NCBI GenBank assembly: GCA_033761915.1
Contig: JANRMC010000117.1
Location: forward strand, 1 to 27,899
DNA length: 27,899 nt
Source: JACMLD01 sp033761915
GTDB lineage: Bacteria; Bacteroidota; Bacteroidia; Chitinophagales; Chitinophagaceae
Reading direction: 5' to 3'
Below, piece by piece: positions 6,721 through 14,729 of this stretch. The position numbers were made by a program, and so were the translations under genes. Position 1 is the stretch's first letter. Every line of letters begins with the position of its first letter. The notes under the pieces are model-generated. The model was not told the origin of the DNA. It saw only the letters and a list, made by a program, of their open reading frames with translations, and did no database searches.

Positions 6721-8220
6721 TTACCCTTGTGCTGCTGCCAGCATTTTCTTACCTTTTTCCATGGCATCTTCTAAAGTACCTACCAGGTTGAAAGCGGCTT
6801 CCGGATATTCATCCACTTCTCCATCCATAATGGCGTTGAAACCACGGATGGTATCTTCTATGCTAACAAACACACCTTTTAAACCGGTAAACTGCTCTGC
6901 CACATGGAAGGGCTGGCTTAAGAAACGCTGTACTTTACGGGCACGGGATACGGTCATTTTATCTTCATCGCTCAATTCATCCATACCCAGAATAGCAATG
7001 ATATCCTGTAACTCTTTATAGCGTTGTAAAATTAATTTTACGCGGTTAGCTGTATTGTAATGCTCGGCACCTACAATTTGTGGCGTTAAGATGCGGCTGG
7101 TTGAATCCAGCGGGTCTACCGCGGGATAAATACCTAAGTCGGCAATCTTACGGCTTAATACGGTAGTAGCATCCAGGTGGGCAAAGGTTGTAGCCGGTGC
7201 GGGGTCAGTTAAGTCATCCGCAGGTACGTACACTGCCTGTACTGAAGTGATAGATCCGTTTTTAGTAGAGGTAATACGCTCCTGCATCAGACCCATTTCT
7301 GTAGCCAGTGTAGGTTGGTAACCCACGGCTGAAGGCATACGGCCTAAAAGGGCCGATACCTCAGAACCTGCTTGTGTAAAGCGGAAGATATTATCTACGA
7401 AGAACAGAATGTCTTTTCCTTTACCGCTGCCATCACCATCGCGGAAATACTCGGCAATAGTTAAACCAGAAAGGGCTACACGGGCACGGGCACCGGGGGG
7501 CTCGTTCATCTGACCAAATACGAAGGTGGCTTTAGAATCTTTCAAGCCATTCAGATCAACCTTATCCAGGTCCCAGCCGCCTTCTTCCATACTATGTTTA
7601 AAGGCATCGCCATATTTCATAATGCCGGCCTCAATCATTTCACGCATTAAATCGTTTCCTTCACGGGTACGCTCACCCACACCAGCAAATACTGATAAAC
7701 CACCATAGCCTTTGGCAATATTGTTAATCAGTTCCTGAATTAATACGGTTTTACCCACACCTGCACCACCAAACAAACCAATTTTACCGCCTTTTGCATA
7801 AGGTTCAATCAGGTCAATTACTTTAATACCGGTAAATAATACTTCGGTAGCCGTGCTAAGGTTTTCAAAAGCTGGTGGCTTGGCATGTATGGCGCGGCCG
7901 TTTGATTTATCTACTGCGGGTAATCCGTCAATCGGGTCTCCGGTTACGTTAAACAAGCGGCCATTTATTGCCTCGCCGGTGGGCATGGCAATTGCCTTAC
8001 CTGTGTCTGTAACTGCGGTGCCACGCACCAACCCTTCTGTACCATCCATGGCAATGCAACGTACGCTGTCTTCACCCAGGTGTTGCTGCACCTCTAAAAC
8101 CAGAGTTTCTCCGGTTTCACGCTTTAACTCTAATGCATTGTAAATTTCTGGTAACTGCCCGTCGAACTGAACATCGACAACGGCACCGATAATTTGTTTT
8201 ACTTTACCTGTATTGGCCAT
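6721..8220 (-). CDS. atpD: ATP synthase F1 beta subunit
   Basis: Catalytic beta subunit, 499 residues from ATG 8220 (MANTGKVKQIIGAVVDVQF). The frame is open 35 codons further upstream, but those residues do not match the family and a promoter box lies inside that stretch. Key motifs are intact: P-loop GLFGGAGVGKTVLIQEL, GERTREGNDL, the Walker B region DILFFVDNIFRFTQAGSEVSALLGRMPSAVGYQPTL (in pieces: FFVDNIFRFTQAG and SAVGYQPTL), and the DELSDEDK segment that corresponds to the DELSEED lever. Together with atpC it forms a two-gene unit away from the a, c, b, delta, alpha and gamma genes, a split seen in other Bacteroidota. The candidate promoter is at 8260-8267 and the terminator at 6177-6205. 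Confidence 0.98.
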   Translation of the reverse strand: MANTGKVKQIIGAVVDVQFDGQLPEIYNALELKRETGETLVLEVQQHLGEDSVRCIAMDGTEGLVRGTAVTDTGKAIAMPTGEAINGRLFNVTGDPIDGLPAVDKSNGRAIHAKPPAFENLSTATEVLFTGIKVIDLIEPYAKGGKIGLFGGAGVGKTVLIQELINNIAKGYGGLSVFAGVGERTREGNDLMREMIEAGIMKYGDAFKHSMEEGGWDLDKVDLNGLKDSKATFVFGQMNEPPGARARVALSGLTIAEYFRDGDGSGKGKDILFFVDNIFRFTQAGSEVSALLGRMPSAVGYQPTLATEMGLMQERITSTKNGSITSVQAVYVPADDLTDPAPATTFAHLDATTVLSRKIADLGIYPAVDPLDSTSRILTPQIVGAEHYNTANRVKLILQRYKELQDIIAILGMDELSDEDKMTVSRARKVQRFLSQPFHVAEQFTGLKGVFVSIEDTIRGFNAIMDGEVDEYPEAAFNLVGTLEDAMEKGKKMLAAAQG

Positions 8221-8259
8221 AAATAAAGAATCTTTATATGAGGTCTGTAAATTTTGGCG

Positions 8260-8267
8260 CAAAGGTA
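8260..8267 (-). promoter_or_regulatory. Candidate -7 box of the atpD promoter
   Basis: Minus strand TACCTTTG followed by C, a perfect match to TAnnTTTG, 39 bases before the atpD ATG. Upstream at about the right distance lies a T-rich tract (TGTTTTTT) that could act as the -33 element but is not a clean TTTG. Confidence 0.45.
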
Positions 8268-8417
8268 AGGGAATAGCAGTGTAAAAAACAGCCCTTTTTA
8301 AAACTTGGGCGGTATTTTTTACCACCGGCCGGGGTTTCAGGCTAATTGGTTTAGAATGTGGGGAATAAGCCTTTTTATCGGCTTAATTTGCCTTAACTTA
8401 CAACAAAATAATGCACC

Positions 8418-8795
8418 ATGACCGACCAAACTACCAACAAAATTTTGGGCACGGAGGAGCAACCTGCCATGCCCCCTACACAGGATGAGAAAACCATGGG
8501 GATGCTGAGTCATTTACTGGCAATCATTTTTCCCATATTAGCCCCGCTCATTATTTACCTGGTAAAGAAAGACGAGTCAGACTTTGTTAAGAAAAACGCA
8601 GCAGAGTCGCTCAATTTTCAAATTACCTCTGCAATAATTATCTTCATTGGTATTGTTACAAGCATCATATTGATTGGAGTATTAATACTGTTTGTTTGGG
8701 CTCTTGTATGGATAGTACTAATTGTAATAGCCACCATCCGATCCAGCGAGGGAAAAATTTACCGCTACCCCATCAACATCCGTTTAATTAAATAG
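8418..8795 (+). CDS. DUF4870 small membrane protein
   Basis: A 125-residue membrane protein of the DUF4870 (Tic20-like) type. About 25 polar residues at the N-terminus are followed by MGMLSHLLAIIFPILAPLIIYLVKKDES, then the characteristic FVKKNAAESLNFQIT, and two closely spaced hydrophobic helices at about 68-108. The C-terminal tail GKIYRYPINIRLI is typical of the family. Small proteins of this kind are widespread and have no established function. It is transcribed away from atpD across about 200 bases and is followed directly by a strong hairpin. A near-match to a -7 box (TAATTTG, 8384-8390, one base short) lies 28 bases before the start. Confidence 0.9.
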   Translation: MTDQTTNKILGTEEQPAMPPTQDEKTMGMLSHLLAIIFPILAPLIIYLVKKDESDFVKKNAAESLNFQITSAIIIFIGIVTSIILIGVLILFVWALVWIVLIVIATIRSSEGKIYRYPINIRLIK

Positions 8796-8797
8796 GT

Positions 8798-8838
8798 ATA
8801 ATAGAGAACGGCTGCCAATGGCAGCCGTTCTCTATTAT
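8798..8838. terminator. Perfect 19-bp bidirectional hairpin
   Basis: Positions 8798-8816 pair with 8820-8838 without a mismatch around a 3-base loop (AAT). It starts three bases after the DUF4870 stop and ends 12 bases before the stop of the convergent GNAT gene. The outer arms are AT-rich; the T-rich tail on plus (TGTTTACC) is weak. Confidence 0.8.
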
Positions 8839-8850
8839 TGTTTACCCGTT

Positions 8851-9282
8851 TTACCGCAGGTTTTTTTCCATTACAAAATGCGGCAGCGTCACCTCAATAA
8901 ATTCATCGCTGCAAACTTTATACCCCAACTTTTCATAAAAGCCTAGGGCTGTTTTACGGGCATGCATGGTTAGGCGTTTATAACCCATATCCCGTGCAAT
9001 ATTTTCAGCAAAAATCATCAGGGCACGGCCAATGCCCTTACCCTGTAAATTATTCAATACAGCCATTTGCCTTAACCGCACCGTTCCTTCTCCTTCTTTA
9101 ATAAGCATGCAACAGCCCAGCATCTTCTCTTCTTCAAAAGCGCCAATCAGCACTTCGCTCTTTTCTTTTTCTAATTCAGCCTCGGTTAAGGTAAGTCCCA
9201 GTGGTTTGCGCAAAATATCCATGCGCAACTGCACCATTTGCCGGTATTCTTTTGTGCCGTGGTCAATTATTTTCAAAGCCAT
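8851..9282 (-). CDS. GNAT-family N-acetyltransferase
   Basis: A single GNAT domain of 143 residues. The acetyl-CoA binding motif A is clear: VRLRQMAVLNNLQGKGIGRAL, with the pyrophosphate loop QGKGIG. This is followed by the helix AENIARDMGYKRL and motif B, ALGFYEKLGYKVCSDEF. The N-terminus (DHGTKEYRQMVQLRMDILRKPLGL) resembles ElaA and related small GNATs. The substrate is unknown and could be an amine metabolite or a protein N-terminus. It stands alone between two convergent or divergent neighbours and shares a 3' hairpin with the DUF4870 gene. Its upstream region, shared with the haem operon, carries an inverted pair of dispersed repeats. Confidence 0.9.
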   Translation of the reverse strand: MALKIIDHGTKEYRQMVQLRMDILRKPLGLTLTEAELEKEKSEVLIGAFEEEKMLGCCMLIKEGEGTVRLRQMAVLNNLQGKGIGRALMIFAENIARDMGYKRLTMHARKTALGFYEKLGYKVCSDEFIEVTLPHFVMEKNLR

Positions 9283-9397
9283 GCTATCAGTTTGGTTGGT
9301 TTATCATACTCAATTTACAAATTATGTTTCAAATAGCCGCAGCCGCAGCTGGTTACTGGCAATTTTTAAACCAGCATAAGTAAAAAGCCCGGCCCCG

Positions 9398-9417
9398 GTT
9401 GCGTCGCACCCTTCAGC
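9398..9417 (+). repeat. Dispersed intergenic repeat, copy 4
   Basis: Exact consensus GTTGCGTCGCACCCTTCAGC. It forms an inverted pair with copy 5; 87 bases separate the two. The similarity extends outward into AAGCCCGGC-like flanks on both copies. Confidence 0.9.
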
Positions 9418-9504
9418 ACCAGTAAACCACTCAGCAAAACAGCTGTAAATTTAAGTTGGTAAAAAACGTATTTTGCACAGGGCGTGTATTTAACAGGCAC
9501 CGCT

Positions 9505-9524
9505 GCTGAAGGGTGCGACGCAAC
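9505..9524 (-). repeat. Dispersed intergenic repeat, copy 5
   Basis: Exact reverse complement of copy 4 (GCTGAAGGGTGCGACGCAAC on plus), ending 56 bases before the ATG of the haem-binding protein. The outer flank on its minus strand (AAAGCCGGGCATC) partly matches the AAAAGCCCGGCC next to copy 4. Confidence 0.9.
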
Positions 9525-9580
9525 GATGCCCGGCTTTGCAAAAGGCCCGCCACCAAAAACAAACTCTTAAAACAAAACAT

Positions 9581-10069
9581 ATGTTTAAAAAAATAGCACT
9601 TGCATTGCTTATTATTTTTGTGGTAATGCAGTTTTTTCGTCCGGCAAAAAACACCAGCACGGTAGCTGCTGCCGCAAATATTGCCAGCAAATACAATACC
9701 CCCGATAATGTACAGGCCGTTTTAAAAAAAGCCTGTAACGATTGTCACAGCAACAATACCACCTATCCGTGGTATGCAGCCGTGCAGCCCGTGGGTTGGT
9801 GGCTTGATCACCATGTTGATGAAGGCAAACAAGAGCTGAACCTGGATGATTTTTTAAATTATGGTCTGCGCAAACAATACCATAAGCTGGAAGAAATAAT
9901 AGAGCAGGTAAAAACCGGTGAGATGCCTTTAAACAGTTATACATGGACGCATAAAGACGCCATACTTACCATGGAAGAAAAAGCGTTATTAACCAGTTGG
10001 AGCCAGAGCATACGCACCCAAATGGAACAACAATACCCGATGGATAGCTTAATAAGAAAGAAAAACTAA
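9581..10069 (+). CDS. Membrane-anchored haem-binding domain protein (CxxCH)
   Basis: A 162-residue protein with an N-terminal membrane anchor (FKKIALALLIIFVVMQFF) and one c-type haem attachment motif, CNDCH, with Cys52, Cys55 and His56, in the context ACNDCHSNNTTYPWY. This matches the Haem_bd family of small cytochrome-like proteins common in Bacteroidota. A Met in KTGEMPL (Met115) could be the distal ligand, though that is a guess. I start at ATG 9581; the longer frame from 9536 would place polar residues before the anchor and overlap the repeat region. It is the first of three plus-strand genes ending with a haem-type TonB receptor, so a role in haem or iron handling at the cytoplasmic membrane is plausible but inferred. 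Confidence 0.88.
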   Translation: MFKKIALALLIIFVVMQFFRPAKNTSTVAAAANIASKYNTPDNVQAVLKKACNDCHSNNTTYPWYAAVQPVGWWLDHHVDEGKQELNLDDFLNYGLRKQYHKLEEIIEQVKTGEMPLNSYTWTHKDAILTMEEKALLTSWSQSIRTQMEQQYPMDSLIRKKN

Positions 10070-10080
10070 AGCCATACCTT

Positions 10081-10584
10081 TTGCATTTATTAAAAAAGAT
10101 AACAGCCTGTTTTTTTGTGCTGGCGGCCCTGTTGCCACTGGCAATGGCTATTTCTTTTTTGTGGCAGCAACACAACCTGCAAGAGCGCATGGAAAAAAGG
10201 ATGAAACAAGAATACCTGCAAACACTGGTATTGCACCCACAAGAATTTGTGTGGGTAAAAGCTGGCAAAGAAATTAAAATAGGCCATCGCCTGTTTGATG
10301 TAAAAACCATTGCATATAAAAATAACCTGGTGGTGGTTACCGGTTTGTTTGATACAGACGAAGAGCACCTGCATGCAGCCCTGGCCAAATACCTGCAGAA
10401 ACAACAAAACAAAACAGGTGGCAGTCAATTGGCAATGGCATTTGTATCCACCACCTCCTCGCAACATTATTTGCAAATTAGCATTCTGCCCTGCCCCAGC
10501 AGCCGTATTGTTTACAACAAAGCAAGGTCAGCTCATAAACTATTTACTCCAAAAGAAGTAAACACCCCACCACCCAACGCATAA
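10081..10584 (+). CDS. Anchored periplasmic protein of unknown function (TTG start)
   Basis: An unrecognised 167-residue protein. The N-terminus, LLKKITACFFVLAALLPLAMAISFLW, is a signal anchor or signal peptide, and a charged, helical and then beta-rich soluble region follows (EFVWVKAGKEIKIGHRLFDVKTIAYKNN in pieces: FVWVKAGKEIKIG and RLFDVKTIAY). The end is Pro-rich. No ATG precedes the hydrophobic segment: the only upstream start is TTG 10081, 11 bases after the stop of the haem-binding gene. The first ATG (10144) would remove most of the anchor, so I favour TTG. Position between the haem-binding protein and the TonB receptor suggests one operon and a shared task, perhaps a periplasmic partner of the receptor. 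Confidence 0.72.
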   Translation: MHLLKKITACFFVLAALLPLAMAISFLWQQHNLQERMEKRMKQEYLQTLVLHPQEFVWVKAGKEIKIGHRLFDVKTIAYKNNLVVVTGLFDTDEEHLHAALAKYLQKQQNKTGGSQLAMAFVSTTSSQHYLQISILPCPSSRIVYNKARSAHKLFTPKEVNTPPPNA

Positions 10585-10637
10585 CAGCCATTTATTGTTT
10601 TGTAATACCGGTTTTCATCTTAAAGGGTGTTAACTGG

Positions 10638-10657
10638 TATTGCATGTTATTGCATTG
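10638..10657 (+). promoter_or_regulatory. Tandem 10-bp repeat upstream of the TonB receptor
   Basis: TATTGCATGT and TATTGCATTG lie head to tail, one helical turn apart, about 20 bases before the receptor ATG. It could be a binding site for a regulator, but it is short and AT-rich and may be chance. Confidence 0.3.
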
Positions 10658-10678
10658 TTTAATTAACAAAAAACAAAT

Positions 10679-12883
10679 ATGCGTTTATATTTAGTTACCC
10701 TCTTTTTACTGGGGTTTACCGGCGTGTTTAGCCAGCAAAAAGAAAAAGACAGTGTTTACAAAGACCTGTCAGAAGTTACCATATCTGTAAATAAATGGGA
10801 GCAGCAGCAAAACGAAGTACCAAATAAAATTGCCAAGATTAATAAATCGTCGATTGTTTTTAACAACCCGCAAACCTCAGCAGATTTATTAGCACAAACA
10901 GGTGCTGTGTTCATTCAAAAAAGCCAGTTAGGCGGTGGCAGCCCAATGATACGAGGTTTTGCCACCAACCGTGTATTACTGGTAGTAGATGGCGTAAGAA
11001 TGAACAATGCCATTTATCGCAGCGGTAATTTGCAAAACATCATCAGCATAGATGCATTAAATACAGAAACAGCGGAGGTAATATTTGGGCCAGGTTCACT
11101 CATTTATGGTAGCGATGCTATTGGCGGTGTAATGGATTTTCACTCGCTGCAAGCACGGTTAGCTGCTACAAAAAAAACCAGTATTAAAGGCAGCGCCTTA
11201 ACACGTTACTCTTCTGCCAACCATGAAAAAACCGCCCATGCAGACATTAATGTTGGTTTAAAAAAATGGGCTTTTCTTTCATCGTTTACATACAGCAGTT
11301 TTGATGATTTAAAAATGGGCATACATGGTGGGCAAGATAGTTACCTGCGGCCAGAATATATAGAACGCATTAACGGCATTGACAGCATTGTAAAAAACGA
11401 TCATTCAAGAGTACAGGCTTTTAGTGGCTACAATCAGGTTAACTTTAACCAAAAAATACGCTTTAAGCCCAATAAGTATACCGATTTTCAATACAGCTTT
11501 ACGTATGCGGGCACCGGTAATGCACCCCGCTATGATCGTTTAATACAGTACCGTAATGGTCGCCTGCGTTTTGCTGAATGGTATTATGGGCCCATGCTGT
11601 GGCGTATGCACACTTTTCAGGCAAGCTTTACTAAAAAAACCAAATGGTACGATGAAGCTAAAGTGGTAGCCGCTTACCAGAATTATGAAGAAAGCCGTAT
11701 AGACAGAACCCGCAACAATAACAATCGCAATACACAAACAGAAAAAGTAGCGGCTTACAGTTTTAATGCAGACCACAACAAACAATTAGGACAGGGCATT
11801 CTTTTTTACGGTGCAGAGTATGTACACAATAAAGTGGGGTCATTCGGAGAAACCAGTAATATTATAACCGGCAACAAAATACCCCTTGCCAGCCGCTACC
11901 CAAACGGCAGCCAATGGAGCACCGCTGGTATTTATGCCAGTTATAAAATAAACCTGCAACCAAAAATTACATTTACTACAGGCTTACGGTTTAACACCAA
12001 TGCACTCAATGGCAGCTTTGACACCAGTATAATAAAATTTCCGTACCAGAAATTTTCATTAAACAAAGCTGCTATAACTGGTAATGCAGGGCTGGTTTAC
12101 CGTTTAACAGAACGGTGGCAGCTTAATGCTAATATTGCTACCGGTTTCAGAATGCCAAATATTGATGATATAGGTAAGCTGTTTGAAAGTGCCCCAGGTA
12201 ATATTACTGTTCCTAATCCAAACTTGGGTGCTGAGTATGCATGGAATTTTGAAACCGGCATTATTCATTCAATAGAAAATAAATATTATTTAGAGTTAAA
12301 CTTGTTTTACTCGCTGCTTAATAATGCCATTGTAAGAAGACCTGCCACTTTTAACGGGCAAGATAGTATTTTGTTTGGCGGCATTTTAAGCCGTGTAGAG
12401 CAATTGCAAAATGCCGCCAAAGCTACTGTTTGGGGGTTACAGGCAAATGTGCAGCTGTGGCTTACAAAAAAATTACAGTTTGAAACAGCCGTCAACATGG
12501 TTAAGGGTAAAGAAACAGACGATACCAAAAACCAGCAAGTACCACTTCGGCACGCACCACCAATTTACGGTAACACATCGTTAAAAATGCAACATAAAAA
12601 TTGGAAGTTAGAACTGGTAAGTTTTTATAATAGTGCTATAAAAAATAAAGATCTTGCCCCTTCCGAACAAGCCAAAACAGATATTTATGCTAAAGACAGC
12701 AATGGCAAGCCTTATTCACCGGGTTGGTACACTCTTAACCTGCGCACAGCTTATGTTATCAATAAAAACCTAACGGCCAACATTGGTTGGGAAAACATTA
12801 CCAACCAGCGCTATCGCTCTTATTCATCTGGTATTGTGTCTGCCGGCAGTAACATTATAGCATCTGCACGATTTGTTTTTTAA
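10679..12883 (+). CDS. TonB-dependent outer-membrane receptor, haem-type
   Basis: A 734-residue outer-membrane transporter with a signal peptide (MRLYLVTLFLLGFTGVFSQ). It lacks the N-terminal carboxypeptidase-like domain usual in SusC-type receptors. The plug domain is at about 50-160: SADLLAQTGAVFIQKS, GGGSPMIRGFATNRVLLVV, DGVRMNN and the GPGSLIYGSDAIGGVM end. A 22-strand barrel follows, ending in aromatic Phe (IASARFVF). Around 487-515 it carries TGFRMPNIDD and NPNLGAEYAWNFE, which resemble the FRAP and NPNL boxes described in haem/haemoglobin receptors such as HmuR and HemR. With the CxxCH protein two genes upstream, haem or a haem-like ligand is my best guess; cobalamin or siderophores cannot be excluded. 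A strong hairpin follows the stop. Confidence 0.9.
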   Translation: MRLYLVTLFLLGFTGVFSQQKEKDSVYKDLSEVTISVNKWEQQQNEVPNKIAKINKSSIVFNNPQTSADLLAQTGAVFIQKSQLGGGSPMIRGFATNRVLLVVDGVRMNNAIYRSGNLQNIISIDALNTETAEVIFGPGSLIYGSDAIGGVMDFHSLQARLAATKKTSIKGSALTRYSSANHEKTAHADINVGLKKWAFLSSFTYSSFDDLKMGIHGGQDSYLRPEYIERINGIDSIVKNDHSRVQAFSGYNQVNFNQKIRFKPNKYTDFQYSFTYAGTGNAPRYDRLIQYRNGRLRFAEWYYGPMLWRMHTFQASFTKKTKWYDEAKVVAAYQNYEESRIDRTRNNNNRNTQTEKVAAYSFNADHNKQLGQGILFYGAEYVHNKVGSFGETSNIITGNKIPLASRYPNGSQWSTAGIYASYKINLQPKITFTTGLRFNTNALNGSFDTSIIKFPYQKFSLNKAAITGNAGLVYRLTERWQLNANIATGFRMPNIDDIGKLFESAPGNITVPNPNLGAEYAWNFETGIIHSIENKYYLELNLFYSLLNNAIVRRPATFNGQDSILFGGILSRVEQLQNAAKATVWGLQANVQLWLTKKLQFETAVNMVKGKETDDTKNQQVPLRHAPPIYGNTSLKMQHKNWKLELVSFYNSAIKNKDLAPSEQAKTDIYAKDSNGKPYSPGWYTLNLRTAYVINKNLTANIGWENITNQRYRSYSSGIVSAGSNIIASARFVF

Positions 12884-12891
12884 TAATCGAC

Positions 12892-12933
12892 CCCATAAAA
12901 AAATCTGGCTATGCAGCCAGATTTTTTTATGGG
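12892..12933. terminator. Perfect 19-bp bidirectional terminator
   Basis: Positions 12892-12910 pair with 12915-12933 around a 4-base loop (ATGC). Seven A residues in one arm and seven T residues in the other give a U-rich tail on both strands. It sits just after the receptor stop and downstream of the convergent dipeptidase gene. Confidence 0.88.
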
Positions 12934-12961
12934 TTAACCAACTGCCATTTTTCATAGCGTC

Positions 12962-13011
12962 ATCGTTGCGTCGCACCTTTCAACTTCAGTACAAGTGTGC
13001 GACGCAACGAT
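12962..13011. repeat. Dispersed repeat, copies 6 and 7, as a hairpin
   Basis: Two copies face each other. ATCGTTGCGTCGCAC at 12962-12976 and GTGCGACGCAACGAT at 12997-13011 form a perfect 15-bp inverted repeat with a 20-base loop. The loop contains remnants of the CTTCAG half-element. It lies between the TonB receptor terminator and the 3' end of the dipeptidase. Confidence 0.9.
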
Positions 13012-13045
13012 TTTTAATAGCATTACAAAAGCCGGCCACCAAATT

Positions 13046-14644
13046 TTACAAACCCAATGCAGTAACGCGGCTAAGTATAAATCGTTTGGCATTATTATAA
13101 AAAACGTCATCTGCAATTTGTTGTGCCTTTTGTTTGCTAAGCGTAATATTCACAACCTCTTTTACAAAATAGGCAAAGAAGGTTTCAAAGCGGGTTTTAA
13201 ACTTCGGAAATTCTTCGGCCGTATAACAGCAGGCGGTGGCATTAATGATGCCATCAAAATCAGAACCCACACATACATATTGCAATGCCTGCACGGGTGT
13301 TATTCCGCCCAGTTGGGTCTGGTATTTTTGGGCCACCTTCATTACATGCAGCAAATGGTTTATAAAATGAAACAGGTGCAAATCTTTAAAAGCAGATGAG
13401 GTGGGGCTGTAATTAATTATTTCATCTTTTGTTAAGCAATAGTCTTCGTGTGCTTTTTCGCCGTGCTCAATGGTATTGTTTTGCACATCTAAAAAATCTT
13501 CTGCAAATTCCACGAAGGGGTAATAGTCATAATCCAGCAATAGTTCGGTTCCGCTATTTGCGTTGAGTGCATCATCAAAAGGGGTATAACCAATAATACG
13601 CTTATCTAAAGAAATGCCAATAATGCCGCCAGATACAATTATTTCTTTAATATCCTCATCAAACAATCCAATAGTATTGGTATTAAACGCCGTGTCTTTT
13701 ATATAACCCCGCTTCTTGGTCATTTTATTTTTAACATAGCCCTTGGCGGTATTGGGTTCGCAGGTTAACATATAATCGTTGTAATCCCAATACTCAATAC
13801 CCGTAAAACCTGCATGCGTGCATACAATGGGGCAGTTACCGGTATGGTTAAAATACAAACGCTGCCTTGCTTTAACACTCATATGCTTAATATCTATACA
13901 AATGTTTTTACTGTTTAAATAGCTTACCACATTTTCTGCCGCTGCGCTTAAACTGTAACCGGTAGGTATAAAACTGCTGCCGGCAACAAACTGCATTCCA
14001 AATGCATGATTGCAAAAAGGAGAGGGTTCAAACTGGCAGAGGTGCGTAAGGTTAACAGAAACAACAGGTATTTTTTGCTGCAGCAGTTTATTAATATTGG
14101 CTTTAATAATAGCAGGCACGGCGGCCAGGTTTTTAAAATCGGTATAGCTGTTTAATAAACCATGGCAACCTTCAATAGCAAAAACCACGTTGGTGGTGGT
14201 AATATCCGCTTCATTATACTGTCCTGTACTGGTAAGTATATTAAAACGCCCTAATGTGGGATGATTAAAAGATTCAATAGTACTTATTTCATTTTGTATA
14301 AAACTACCAGGCACAAAACCGGGTTTGGCAAAACTTTCTAAGCGGGTGCGGGTTATATAACGCTGTGCAGTGGGATTGTTCTTAACAGCGTCTAACAGTA
14401 CTTTATTGCCAATAATTTGTGGCTCGGGCACGTAAAAAGCAATACAAACCAGTTTTACATTGGCCTTACTAAGCATTCGCTTACTGGCCTGGCTTTCTAA
14501 TACCTGGCCCAGCTCTGTGCAGTTGGCATAAATCCATTTAATCACTTCATCGGGCTTCAGGTCTTCTGCTAATGTAAAATGATTGGGAGCATCTGAAAAC
14601 TGTGTTTTCATTGATGGATGCAGGTGAAGATCAGCAAATGGCAT
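13046..14644 (-). CDS. M19-like dipeptidase / metallo-hydrolase
   Basis: A 532-residue protein of the amidohydrolase fold, closest by motif to membrane dipeptidases (peptidase family M19). Visible candidate zinc ligands are DLHLH at residues 5-9, the Glu of FAIEGCHG, His in VSVNLTHLCQ, His in ICIDIKHMS, His in PIVCTHAGF, and the hallmark GSDFDG at about 460-465. M19 enzymes cleave dipeptides and some beta-lactams. This protein is longer than the usual 350-400 residues, with extra sequence in the N-terminal third and before GSDFDG. No signal peptide is present, so it is probably cytoplasmic. The exact substrate is unknown. It lies 85 bases downstream of the esterase on the same strand. Confidence 0.8.
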   Translation of the reverse strand: MPFADLHLHPSMKTQFSDAPNHFTLAEDLKPDEVIKWIYANCTELGQVLESQASKRMLSKANVKLVCIAFYVPEPQIIGNKVLLDAVKNNPTAQRYITRTRLESFAKPGFVPGSFIQNEISTIESFNHPTLGRFNILTSTGQYNEADITTTNVVFAIEGCHGLLNSYTDFKNLAAVPAIIKANINKLLQQKIPVVSVNLTHLCQFEPSPFCNHAFGMQFVAGSSFIPTGYSLSAAAENVVSYLNSKNICIDIKHMSVKARQRLYFNHTGNCPIVCTHAGFTGIEYWDYNDYMLTCEPNTAKGYVKNKMTKKRGYIKDTAFNTNTIGLFDEDIKEIIVSGGIIGISLDKRIIGYTPFDDALNANSGTELLLDYDYYPFVEFAEDFLDVQNNTIEHGEKAHEDYCLTKDEIINYSPTSSAFKDLHLFHFINHLLHVMKVAQKYQTQLGGITPVQALQYVCVGSDFDGIINATACCYTAEEFPKFKTRFETFFAYFVKEVVNITLSKQKAQQIADDVFYNNAKRFILSRVTALGL

Positions 14645-14729
14645 AGCTGGTAATTTTATTTTTTCAGAATGAGGTTTATGCTACCAACCGGCGCCAGCCA
14701 ATAGTAAGTTACACATTGTTTGAGAGATA

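Noticed and set aside
8221..8325. N-terminal extension of AtpD
   Set aside because: It overlaps a perfect -7 promoter box, and the ATG at 8220 gives the standard start MANTGKV.
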